A DNA stretch of 64,000 nt from Candidatus Nitrospira nitrosa (lineage in GTDB: Bacteria > Nitrospirota > Nitrospiria > Nitrospirales > Nitrospiraceae). Position 1 is the stretch's first letter, and every line of letters starts with the position of its first letter. The notes under the pieces are model-generated. The model saw only the letters and a program-made list of their open reading frames with translations, ran no database searches and was not told the DNA's origin. Where the stretch lies: assembly GCF_001458735.1 (NCBI RefSeq), contig NZ_CZQA01000001.1:682001-746000 (forward strand), read 5' to 3'. Of this stretch, positions 9,474 to 17,748 are shown in pieces. The translations under genes and the position numbers were made by a program.

Positions 9474-9730
9474 CCGACAATTTCATACCGGTGGTCTCCT
9501 ACTCTCACGTTTGCCCAAATGTCATTTGGATTTCAGGCTGAGGAGAATTGCGATTGCACTCTGTAATACTTCTTGCCTCTCTGGTTCATCTGCACAGAAA
9601 CGTACGTCGCGAATTACATTTCCTTCCTTAGTTGGACGAGATAACCATGGATTGAAAGGATTTCTGGAATAAGCAACTAAAAACTCACGAGATACCGAAT
9701 AGTTCAGGGACAGAGGGTCATAACTACACC

Positions 9731-9746
9731 TGGCATGCTCGTTGCT
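9731..9746 (+). promoter_or_regulatory. Candidate sigma-54 (-24/-12) promoter
   Basis: TGGCAT-GCTCG-TTGCT matches the sigma-54 consensus TGGCAY-N5-TTGCW at every defined position, with the correct GG-to-GC spacing. It lies 77 bases upstream of the ATG at 9823, leaving room for a short leader. The rest of the 349-base gap after the first propeller gene shows no gene. Confidence 0.65.
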
Positions 9747-9822
9747 CGGCTCCACAATATTCTTATCTGGGATTCACCGATTGAGTAACCTCAGTCAACC
9801 ATGGTAACACCGGAGGCGAGCT

Positions 9823-11073
9823 ATGCACGTGCTGTATCTGGTTCCGCTAGGAGTGCTGTGGGCCATACCGTCGTGGGCATTTCTTTCGGATATGAACGTC
9901 TACCAGATGCCTGCTTCTCCACCCTCGTTGCCAGCTGCCGGATCGATAGCGATTGACCCCACGTTTGGCACCACCATCCTCCGGGTAACAGATGGAGACG
10001 ATAGCACGTCGTACTGCATAAACGATTATAGCAACGAGCCACCTTTAAACATCGATAATACGAAGGTACGCGCCATCTGTCAGGTGGGATACAAGAGGCT
10101 CAAGGTCTGGGACTTCAACGCCGCTTCAATGACACGCTCGAACGGACGGATTCAGGGGAATCCGCCTCCCGGATTACGGGAGTATGAGGCTCAGTGGTCT
10201 CGTAGTGCCCCTAATAAATTTTATGCGGTAGGACTCACATCACTCTATGAAATCACGATTCCAGATGGATCCAGTACGACATGGGGGAATACGCTGATCC
10301 GTGACTTTGGAACAGAGTTTGTTGCCGATTACATTACTCAAATGTCCGTGAGCGACAACGACGATGTCTTCGCATTTCACTATGTCAAGAATGGAGTGAG
10401 CACGGGCTATATGGTCTATAAACGGAGCACCGACACTATTGTGCTCAACGTCACCGATGAAGGTTCGATTAACGAGGTCGAAATCGACAAAAGCGGACGC
10501 TATCTCGTGTCGTTGAAAGCCAATGCGACCAAGGATCTGCACGTGTGGGATCTGCAGGGTACCCCAACCCGCACGACCGTTGATAGTCTCGTATGGTTTA
10601 GTCATCGCGCTATGGGCAATGGGGTTGTTGGGACTAGCTGTAATACCCGTCGCCTGTGCATACGGAATCTGGCTACACCGAACTCGGTGACCTTCCTCCT
10701 ACCAAAAGACTCCTGGTCCTACAACACCCAGAGCGATCATTTTGCCATGCCCGGTGGGGGCGATGCGTGGATGGTGAGCAGTCGCTACCACATCAATGGA
10801 GGATCCTCGGTGAACCCGTTTGACAATGAAATCGTTCTCATCGCCACTGATGGATCGAGTCGAGTACGACGGATTGCGCATCATTGGAGTATCGTCATCA
10901 ACGATGATTACGACGCCCAGCCAAGAGCATCAGCCAGCCGAGACGGAAATTTCATTGCCTTTACGAGTAATTGGGGGAACCCCGGAGAACGCAGGGATCT
11001 GTATCTTGTTCGTGTCAAAGCCGGCAGTTCGACCACTCCCGCAGCTCCTAGCAAGCTAAGAATAAACAAATAA
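9823..11073 (+). CDS. Secreted beta-propeller-like protein, copy 2
   Basis: A 416-residue paralog of the preceding gene with a short signal peptide (MHVLYLVPLGVLWAIPSWAF) and the same landmarks. These are FGTTILRVTD near residue 48, RLKVWDFNA near residue 90, the GTSC...RRLCIRN cysteine pair and a final SASRDGNFIAFTSNWG blade. The C-terminus carries an extra Ser/Thr/Pro tail missing from copy 1. GGAGG precedes the ATG. The pair probably arose by tandem duplication and is transcribed against the surrounding polysaccharide genes, each copy from its own putative sigma-54 promoter. Function is unknown. Confidence 0.82.
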   Translation: MHVLYLVPLGVLWAIPSWAFLSDMNVYQMPASPPSLPAAGSIAIDPTFGTTILRVTDGDDSTSYCINDYSNEPPLNIDNTKVRAICQVGYKRLKVWDFNAASMTRSNGRIQGNPPPGLREYEAQWSRSAPNKFYAVGLTSLYEITIPDGSSTTWGNTLIRDFGTEFVADYITQMSVSDNDDVFAFHYVKNGVSTGYMVYKRSTDTIVLNVTDEGSINEVEIDKSGRYLVSLKANATKDLHVWDLQGTPTRTTVDSLVWFSHRAMGNGVVGTSCNTRRLCIRNLATPNSVTFLLPKDSWSYNTQSDHFAMPGGGDAWMVSSRYHINGGSSVNPFDNEIVLIATDGSSRVRRIAHHWSIVINDDYDAQPRASASRDGNFIAFTSNWGNPGERRDLYLVRVKAGSSTTPAAPSKLRINK

Positions 11074-11348
11074 GAAAGTAGTAGCATCTGAATTGGTAAT
11101 CACTCACGGCCCCATGTGAGATCAGAGGGTTCCTTCGATCCTGGTCTGCACTCATACGTGATCTGTAATTGAGCACCCGCTTCATAACGGCCGGAGCTGT
11201 TCCTCCTCTATTTCCATGGAGTCCACCAGCTTTGGGTGCCGGAATTCACTGCGCATGCTCGGTCCCGCTTTGGAATCGATTGTGAGAGATGTTCTACTAT
11301 CGTGTCTAACAGGAAAGGCGACTCACGCGCCACGACCTGCACCCTACC

Positions 11349-12590
11349 CTAGGCGGGCTGCAACACCCCAAGATACTTGCAAAGTTTTTGAGCGATCAGT
11401 TGTCCTGCCAGATGATGCCCTGCGATATTCCAATGACCGAGTCCAAGTCCAGAATTAGGGAAACCATGCAAAAAGATGCGGTTTTCCTCGGCATAGGCTT
11501 GGAACAGCGGAGCGAGAGCAAGCACCTCAAAACGATTATCTCCCAGAGCCCGTATTCGATTCTCGGAATAAAAAAGGTCCGATACACCCAAACGACGCTC
11601 CAACATCCTCCGTCCGGCTTGATCAGGACCCACCTGAGGACCACTACTCACCGTGATAGCCATAAATGCTTTGCCTCTGCCTTCGACCTCTGCATGCATC
11701 TGCTTGATGAGGTACTCCGTGACTTGCCAGGCCTCTTTCCAGATAGACTCTTGTGGCTCCACATATGTCTCCATATCTAGACCAGCTTCTCCTTGTAACC
11801 ATGGGGATTCCTCCCCTTGATAGCCAGATACTCTGGTCATTCCCTCTAGCAGTTGGCCAGCGTGGACTGATTGTGCGTCTGTGGCCCGACTCGGTGACAT
11901 CACCCGCCGCAGTGCCTCGATCGTTAGTTGGAAAATTCGCAACGAGTCCCGGGCTTGCGTTACGACCTGCCCGAATGAGGAGGAGCGTAACCAGAATCCA
12001 CCTTCATGGCGGAACGACGTATCTTCGACAAGCTGCCCATCCTTAAAGAAATAATACGGCCTCCGGTCGTCCTTTTCTAGGGCTCGGGAATTATTCCGAA
12101 CGTCGTTAGTGGGAGTGATTGCCAGAAGGACGACATCCGGCGCATAGGCCCATACTCGGCGGCGCAGCATAATCAATTCTTGCGCGGTGCCATATCCGGA
12201 AACTCCGAAGTTAATGATCTCCGGCTCCCGACCGACCATGGCTGTACATGTTCTGATCTCTCGCTCCGCAACCGCCCAGAATGTATCTTCCATCGGCACC
12301 TGCATAGCCTCTGCGAAAGAGTCTCCCAATACCGCAATCCGCAGAACATGATCCGGCTTGGGCATGGCATGTTCGCGATCCCGGAGTCCCGCCGAATTGA
12401 TTCGGACAAAGGCTTCACCCTCTCGTTTCCACCATCCTTCGGTGTGGGGGCGCAGCGTTGAACCCAGGTCATCATCGATTCGAGAGAAAATCGGGTAGGA
12501 AATGCCGACCGCTCGTAACCCAGCCTCACACATCACGAGGCTGATCAGCGCGCTGATGAAAATTACTAGGAGTGTGTGATTCTTCGACAT
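11349..12590 (-). CDS. SGNH/GDSL-like membrane-anchored protein, atypical catalytic site
   Basis: A 413-residue protein with an N-terminal anchor (residues 5-27) and an SGNH-type periplasmic domain. Block I is VLGDSFAEAMQVP, block II is FGVSGYGTAQ and block III is ITPTNDVRNN. The last block reads GLGLGHWNIAGH, so the Asp expected shortly before the His (compare PTDGHWN in the protein at 3562) is absent. The frame opens upstream to 12674, but the ATG at 12590 lies just after the preceding stop at 12619 and starts the signal anchor. It probably acts on O-acyl groups of the polysaccharide, possibly by an altered mechanism or only as a binding protein. Confidence 0.78.
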   Translation of the reverse strand: MSKNHTLLVIFISALISLVMCEAGLRAVGISYPIFSRIDDDLGSTLRPHTEGWWKREGEAFVRINSAGLRDREHAMPKPDHVLRIAVLGDSFAEAMQVPMEDTFWAVAEREIRTCTAMVGREPEIINFGVSGYGTAQELIMLRRRVWAYAPDVVLLAITPTNDVRNNSRALEKDDRRPYYFFKDGQLVEDTSFRHEGGFWLRSSSFGQVVTQARDSLRIFQLTIEALRRVMSPSRATDAQSVHAGQLLEGMTRVSGYQGEESPWLQGEAGLDMETYVEPQESIWKEAWQVTEYLIKQMHAEVEGRGKAFMAITVSSGPQVGPDQAGRRMLERRLGVSDLFYSENRIRALGDNRFEVLALAPLFQAYAEENRIFLHGFPNSGLGLGHWNIAGHHLAGQLIAQKLCKYLGVLQPA

Positions 12591-12618
12591 GACATGAGGT
12601 CCGCAGTGGCTCAGGGAC

Positions 12619-13866
12619 TCAGTACTGGGAAGGCACCAAAACGGTGGTAAAACGACCACGATCTGAATTGGCAACCTGCCCGCTTTGTTTTGTTTTTGCT
12701 TTCGGACGGACAGGTATTGCTACAAGTGCCGCGACCAGGGCTATGAGGAGAAGGCTGTGCGCATTATTCAAGAATGTGTGCGTAAAGAAACCAAACCACA
12801 GTGTCACGACGCTGAAGATAAAGACAATTCGCCGACGCTCTCCTTCACCTTGCCAGATCAAAGCCAGCAGAAGCATCGGCATGAGCATTGCTCCGAAAAA
12901 GCCATGATCGATCATATGCGACAGGAACTGATTATGCGGTTGGATGTCTAGTCCCTTATGTACCGACCCAGTTCCGCCACCGAAGAACGGCTGTTCGGTT
13001 ACTCGTTCCCAAGCTTCTCGGGCAACAGACTTGCGTGATCGGCCTGATTTATCATCCACTTCAAGTGGATCCATGAACCAGGCGAGTCGCTCTTGTGTGT
13101 CCGCATTCAACGTGCCAACCCTTTCCAGCGTGGTGAGAATCTGGTCGGCTTTCGGCAACAGCACGAGGGTGAGAAGGCAGACCGTCACGAGACCTATCCG
13201 GACCAAATGCCTCGCGCTGATGAACTGTCCCAGCATCAGCCCCCCTACCACAATAAGCCACCCAATCAGTCCCGCCCGAGAATAGGTCACACACACACCA
13301 ACGCCTGTGAGGACAATGAACGCGCCGCGATACCAGGAGGGTACCACCGTGATGCCAAGAATCATTCCAAGGACGAGTGCTTCCGCGGACATATTGGCAT
13401 TCACATACAAGCCGGCGGATCGTCCAGAGACATCGCTGAATGTATTGGGGGCAAAGAGTTCAAAGACATTGATCACGATGCCAACATGGACCGCCGCCAC
13501 CAGCGTGAGTCGCGCGCATAAGTGCGCCTTGCCATCCATAAAAATCGCGAGAAAACCGAGAATTTCAAATATGGCGAGGATCCGCCATCGCACTTCCTGC
13601 CAGGCCATGTCCGACTGTGACCCGAACAAAAACCAGACGAGCGTGACCCAGAGATACAGGAAACACCACCCCACAATCGGAAGTCGGAGAATCTCGGACG
13701 ACATCACCTGCCTAACCAGTAGTGGCAGGGACAGAACAAGGAAAGCGAGAACCCACTGCCACGGCGCCACGACCTCGTACGTCCTGTGCAGGTATGCATG
13801 AAGGTTGCTGTAAAAGAGCGCAACTGCGATCACCGCCAAGGTGTTACGGAAAAGGGTACTCGTCAT
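12619..13866 (-). CDS. O-antigen ligase / Wzy-type polymerase family protein
   Basis: A 415-residue membrane protein with about ten to eleven hydrophobic helices. A large periplasmic loop near residues 250-315 contains RSRKSVAREAWERVTEQPFF, GGGTGSVHKG and PHNQFLSHMIDHGFFG, the last being the hallmark histidine region of the Wzy_C/WaaL family. It would polymerise undecaprenyl-linked repeat units or ligate polymer to an acceptor. It lies between glycosyltransferase and SGNH genes in the same direction, 29 bases from the former. Confidence 0.87.
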   Translation of the reverse strand: MTSTLFRNTLAVIAVALFYSNLHAYLHRTYEVVAPWQWVLAFLVLSLPLLVRQVMSSEILRLPIVGWCFLYLWVTLVWFLFGSQSDMAWQEVRWRILAIFEILGFLAIFMDGKAHLCARLTLVAAVHVGIVINVFELFAPNTFSDVSGRSAGLYVNANMSAEALVLGMILGITVVPSWYRGAFIVLTGVGVCVTYSRAGLIGWLIVVGGLMLGQFISARHLVRIGLVTVCLLTLVLLPKADQILTTLERVGTLNADTQERLAWFMDPLEVDDKSGRSRKSVAREAWERVTEQPFFGGGTGSVHKGLDIQPHNQFLSHMIDHGFFGAMLMPMLLLALIWQGEGERRRIVFIFSVVTLWFGFFTHTFLNNAHSLLLIALVAALVAIPVRPKAKTKQSGQVANSDRGRFTTVLVPSQY

Positions 13867-13895
13867 GACATTCGCTTAAACGTTCTGCTCAGGCA

Positions 13896-15050
13896 TCAAC
13901 AGACAGGCTTATGCTCCCGTGATGGGACGGGTTTACTGATCGGTTGATGACATAGTGCCAGCAGTGTCTGCTCCGTTGTGAGAACAAGATTCTCTAATGT
14001 AAAGTGTTCAACAATACGGTGGCGGATCTCCGACGCACGTGGTTTGGCATCCAGGACTTGTCGCATCGCTGCTTTGAGAGCGGACGGATCCTTGGGTGGT
14101 ACGAGTTGACCTGTATCTCCGATCACCAGACCTGAATCCCCCACATCAGTTGCCACACATGGCACTCCGCAGGCCATACCCTCCCCCAGCACATTGGCAA
14201 ACCCTTCCCCATATGAAGAAGAACTCACCAGTAGGTCAAGGGCGTTATAGATATGAGGCATCTCCGATTGCCTCCCAACCCACATCATGTGATCGGACAG
14301 CCCAAGCTTCTGGGCACGGTCTTGGAGCGCAGTTTTGTATTCGAGTGCCCCATCTCCCACGCACACGAAGCGTACCTGATTGCATTCTTGTAGCAGTAGC
14401 ATGGCTGCTTGCAAGAAGGTTTCATGATCTTTCATCGGATCCAGCCTGCCGACGAGGCCGATGAGAAATTCATCCTCGCCTACTCTCCACTGGGTGCGTA
14501 TCCGCTCGCGCGCTTCCACATTCGGATAGAACCGGTTGGTATCGATGCCATTCGGAATGACCACAATTCTCTCGGCCGGATATCCGTCTGCGACACGAAC
14601 TCGGCGACCGGCATACGAATTCGAAATGATCAGATCTGCAGATTTGGAGAGCCAGCAGTTTAGCGCATAGCTCGGGCCACAAAGCCAATCGTAGCGGCTA
14701 TAGTCCATATTTGAACTGCGAATGCTCCAGACAATCTTCATCGAACGTAGAAAGGGTTGTACGAACACCGTCATGAAATCCACGATGTAGGCATACAACA
14801 AGTCTGGCCGCTCCGAACGCACGGCTCGGATCAGTCGAACAAGAAACCCCACCACATCCCACCGTCCTCGCTTGTCGAGGGGAATGATCCGGACGGAAGC
14901 GTCCTTCAGATCGACTTCCAGCGGTCCTCCGGAATAGCACACAGCAACGGAGACCTTGTGTCCACGCTGATGGAGCTCGCGAGCCAGAACAACCAGCTGC
15001 CGTTCCGCCCCGCCACAGTCCAGCGAACGGATAAGAAAGAGAATGTGCAT
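13896..15050 (-). CDS. Glycosyltransferase family 4
   Basis: A 384-residue GT-B enzyme. The N-terminus is MHILFLIRSLDCGGAERQLV, the donor-domain loop is VGRLDPMKDHETF near residue 195, and the EX7E motif lies in GEGFANVLGEGMACGVPCVA near residue 285. It resembles the glycosyltransferase at 6783 in its CGVPCV.TDVGDS segment, so the two may be related duplicates. It sits between the O-antigen ligase and a further glycosyltransferase, and presumably adds one sugar of the repeat unit on the cytoplasmic face. Confidence 0.9.
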   Translation of the reverse strand: MHILFLIRSLDCGGAERQLVVLARELHQRGHKVSVAVCYSGGPLEVDLKDASVRIIPLDKRGRWDVVGFLVRLIRAVRSERPDLLYAYIVDFMTVFVQPFLRSMKIVWSIRSSNMDYSRYDWLCGPSYALNCWLSKSADLIISNSYAGRRVRVADGYPAERIVVIPNGIDTNRFYPNVEARERIRTQWRVGEDEFLIGLVGRLDPMKDHETFLQAAMLLLQECNQVRFVCVGDGALEYKTALQDRAQKLGLSDHMMWVGRQSEMPHIYNALDLLVSSSSYGEGFANVLGEGMACGVPCVATDVGDSGLVIGDTGQLVPPKDPSALKAAMRQVLDAKPRASEIRHRIVEHFTLENLVLTTEQTLLALCHQPISKPVPSREHKPVC

Positions 15051-15098
15051 GTGATGCTTGGGTTACACAGCAAGAATTATTGTAAGATTGACTCTTTG

Positions 15099-16214
15099 TC
15101 ACGCATGGGATAGCCTTGCGATCCCAGTCAGAAGGTCGTCCCATAACTTCATGACTCTGTTTAGACTGAAGCGCTCGACAACCTCGCCCGCTCGGCTTCC
15201 AAGCCGTTGACGTTCCGTTTGGTCCCCCATCAATCGCTCCATGGCATTGGCTAAAGCCGCCACATCCTTCGGTGGAACCAGAATGCCATCGACCCCGTCA
15301 CGAATGATGTCACGTGGTCCGCCGCTGGAACAGTCCGTGCTGACGACTGGAAGTTGACAGGCCATCGCCTCGACCAGGGCATTCGGAAACCCTTCATATC
15401 GAGAAGACAATACAAAGAGGTCCGCTCCTTTTAGAATGGTGGCAGGCTCCCGCACTTGTCCAACTAAATGAACACGTTCTCCGATCCCCAAGTCCTCGGC
15501 AACTGTCTGCAAGCTCGCCCGCCGCGGCCCCTCACCAAGGATGACCAACGACCAATCAGAATGTTTTGCGGCACATCGGCTAAATGCCTCGATCAGGATA
15601 TCGAACCCCTTTTGCTCCACCAATCGGCCCATGGCAACGATGGCATGAGCAGATGCGTGAGGTTTTGACGCCTGTTTGGACTCACTCTTTGTTTGGCGCA
15701 TAGGGTTTGGGATCACATAAGTGGCTTTTATTCCCGGAAGCTTCAAGGCCCAATCACGTATGGCGCATGATTGCACCACGATCGCATCAGCACGCCGATA
15801 CAATACGGACCGCAACACACTCCAAGCCAGACCGATATTATATTCACGGGGATCATTGCGCTCAGAGATGACAACGGGGATACCAAGGCCCCAGCTTGCC
15901 ATGAGCGTAAGCACATTGGTCTTATCGAGAAAGCTCACGATCACCTCAGGCTGTGCCCCACGTAATGCGCGGCGCAGTCGTAGAATTCTCCGAACGTTTT
16001 CACGTAGGGCTTGGACAACGTGTGCTGAGCTCGATAAAGCATCTAATGCTACCCGCTTGATACGACGATCGAGCGTATACCAGTCATTGGGCTGCGGGCT
16101 GAGGGTGATGAGAGTCATGTCCTCTCCCCGCTCTGCCCAATAGTTAGCCATAACAGACATCACCCGCTCTGCTCCTCCAGCCGTGAATGTTGAAATGACC
16201 AATGTGATGCGCAT
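15099..16214 (-). CDS. Glycosyltransferase family 4
   Basis: A 371-residue GT4 enzyme starting MRITLVISTFTAGGAERVMS. It has the donor-domain loop AMGRLVEQKGFDILIEAF and the EX7E region SRYEGFPNALVEAMACQLP. The open frame extends to 16517, but that part lies inside the flippase gene. The ATG at 16214 is five bases after the flippase stop and gives the canonical GT4 N-terminus. An N-acetylgalactosamine or related transferase activity (PglA/PglH-like subgroup) is possible but not provable here. Confidence 0.9.
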   Translation of the reverse strand: MRITLVISTFTAGGAERVMSVMANYWAERGEDMTLITLSPQPNDWYTLDRRIKRVALDALSSSAHVVQALRENVRRILRLRRALRGAQPEVIVSFLDKTNVLTLMASWGLGIPVVISERNDPREYNIGLAWSVLRSVLYRRADAIVVQSCAIRDWALKLPGIKATYVIPNPMRQTKSESKQASKPHASAHAIVAMGRLVEQKGFDILIEAFSRCAAKHSDWSLVILGEGPRRASLQTVAEDLGIGERVHLVGQVREPATILKGADLFVLSSRYEGFPNALVEAMACQLPVVSTDCSSGGPRDIIRDGVDGILVPPKDVAALANAMERLMGDQTERQRLGSRAGEVVERFSLNRVMKLWDDLLTGIARLSHA

Positions 16215-16219
16215 TGGGG

Positions 16220-17617
16220 TTACGGACGCGAGGTCGCGAGGTGGGGGGAAACACCGGCACTCTCCAATCGGAGCCTTTGAAACACCATGACATACAGAAA
16301 ACACATTGAGACCAGGTACATCACGCTGGTCGCCAGGGCAATCCCGGCGACACCGAGGAGTTGCATAAAGACGTAGTTCAAGACGATCGAGAGGACCAGA
16401 CTGATAGCGGAACTCCACATCAAAATATGATTGGCCTTGAGAGACGAGAGCAATCGAACGGCAAGAATACCTAAGGTAAATGGAACGATCTGCAAGAGGG
16501 CGAGGGATTGCACCCATGCCGCCTGATGAGTATGTGCAGCCGTAAACGCTCCGCGTTGGAAGAGAAGCTGGACGATGGGTTCTGAGAACACCACAAGAAT
16601 GGTCGTCAGGGGAATCGTGATGGCGGCGATCAAGCGGGCATAGGTGAGCAGCGTCTGTCGTATCTCAACCCACTGCCGTGCGGCGACCATCTGTGAAAAA
16701 TACGGGAGCACCGCCGTGCTCGCAGCCATGGACGCGACGCCGAGTAACAGCATAGGAATCTTGTTGCCGTAAGACAGGATCGAGACACTCCCCGATCCCA
16801 AGGACGCAGCCATGATCTGCCCGATCATCTCTGTGCTGCCGATCAAGGCTGCCCCCGCAAGCATTGGAGCATACTGATACCACACCGTCTTCAACGCTGG
16901 ACTCACGCCGCTCCACCCGGGAAGAAGCCGGACCCCTACCCGAGCCACACCCCATCCGAGAAGCACAGCATGACATACCGCGCCGGCAACCACGCCGATG
17001 GCAAGTGCATGAATGTTCATAGAGTGCGTGAGTGCCAGAAGGGCAAGAATGGTCATACCTGCCATGATGGCAGGAGCGATTGCGGCAAGCGAAAATTGCT
17101 CGTGGGCGTTCAGTATCGCTCCCCAGGTGGTGGCGAGTCCGCTGAGAAGGAGACAGGGCAACAAGGTGTTGAATAACGACACCGTCAACGCAAATTTCTC
17201 TTCAGGAAATTCCAGAGCCACCAGACGAAGCACGAACGGACCCACGGCAAACAAGATCAGTGATGTCAGCGCTAAGAGAACGACACTACCGGTCAGTACA
17301 CTCGCGTACAGGTCCGTAGCCGCTGCCATTCCTTCTTCTTTCCGTACCTGAATATAGGTAGGGATCAGCGCAGCATTGAGCGAGCCACCGACTAGATTGA
17401 TCGCAAACGAGGGAATCACAAACGCCATGAGAAACGCGTCGAGTTCATCGCCGGCCCCAAATTGATAGGCCACCACTAAATCTTTTCCGGCAGAGGCAGT
17501 TTTTGCCAGGACGGTCAGGGCACCGACGGTCACCAACGCACTCAAGATCCGGCGATTGATCGATCGCGCCTTCCACGTATCCCACCATTGAAGACCTACT
17601 TGCAGCACGTTCTGCAC
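16220..17617 (-). CDS. MurJ/Wzx-type lipid-linked oligosaccharide flippase
   Basis: This 465-residue protein is almost entirely hydrophobic, with roughly twelve to fourteen helices. Its N-terminal region ASAGKDLVVAYQFGAGDELDAFLMAF matches the MurJ/MVF signature in which a D-x-x-x-A/D-A-F segment follows the first helix. Within a polysaccharide locus it most likely translocates undecaprenyl-linked repeat units to the periplasm rather than lipid II. It is followed closely by a glycosyltransferase and preceded by the Wzc-like gene, with a 131-base gap. Confidence 0.85.
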   Translation of the reverse strand: MQNVLQVGLQWWDTWKARSINRRILSALVTVGALTVLAKTASAGKDLVVAYQFGAGDELDAFLMAFVIPSFAINLVGGSLNAALIPTYIQVRKEEGMAAATDLYASVLTGSVVLLALTSLILFAVGPFVLRLVALEFPEEKFALTVSLFNTLLPCLLLSGLATTWGAILNAHEQFSLAAIAPAIMAGMTILALLALTHSMNIHALAIGVVAGAVCHAVLLGWGVARVGVRLLPGWSGVSPALKTVWYQYAPMLAGAALIGSTEMIGQIMAASLGSGSVSILSYGNKIPMLLLGVASMAASTAVLPYFSQMVAARQWVEIRQTLLTYARLIAAITIPLTTILVVFSEPIVQLLFQRGAFTAAHTHQAAWVQSLALLQIVPFTLGILAVRLLSSLKANHILMWSSAISLVLSIVLNYVFMQLLGVAGIALATSVMYLVSMCFLYVMVFQRLRLESAGVSPHLATSRP

Positions 17618-17748
17618 GGTTTAATCCAATGGCTGAACCAGAGACGAATCATCTTCCTCAACGTTTCAAGCATCGCTTAGCTGAATTCTCACCAGCGTGT
17701 GTGAGACCTACCTGCCCATCACTTGGAGGAGAACCTTGCTGGATCTGC

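Noticed and set aside
16215-16517. N-terminal extension of the glycosyltransferase at 15099
   Set aside because: It overlaps the flippase gene and does not resemble any GT4 N-terminus, while the ATG at 16214 does.
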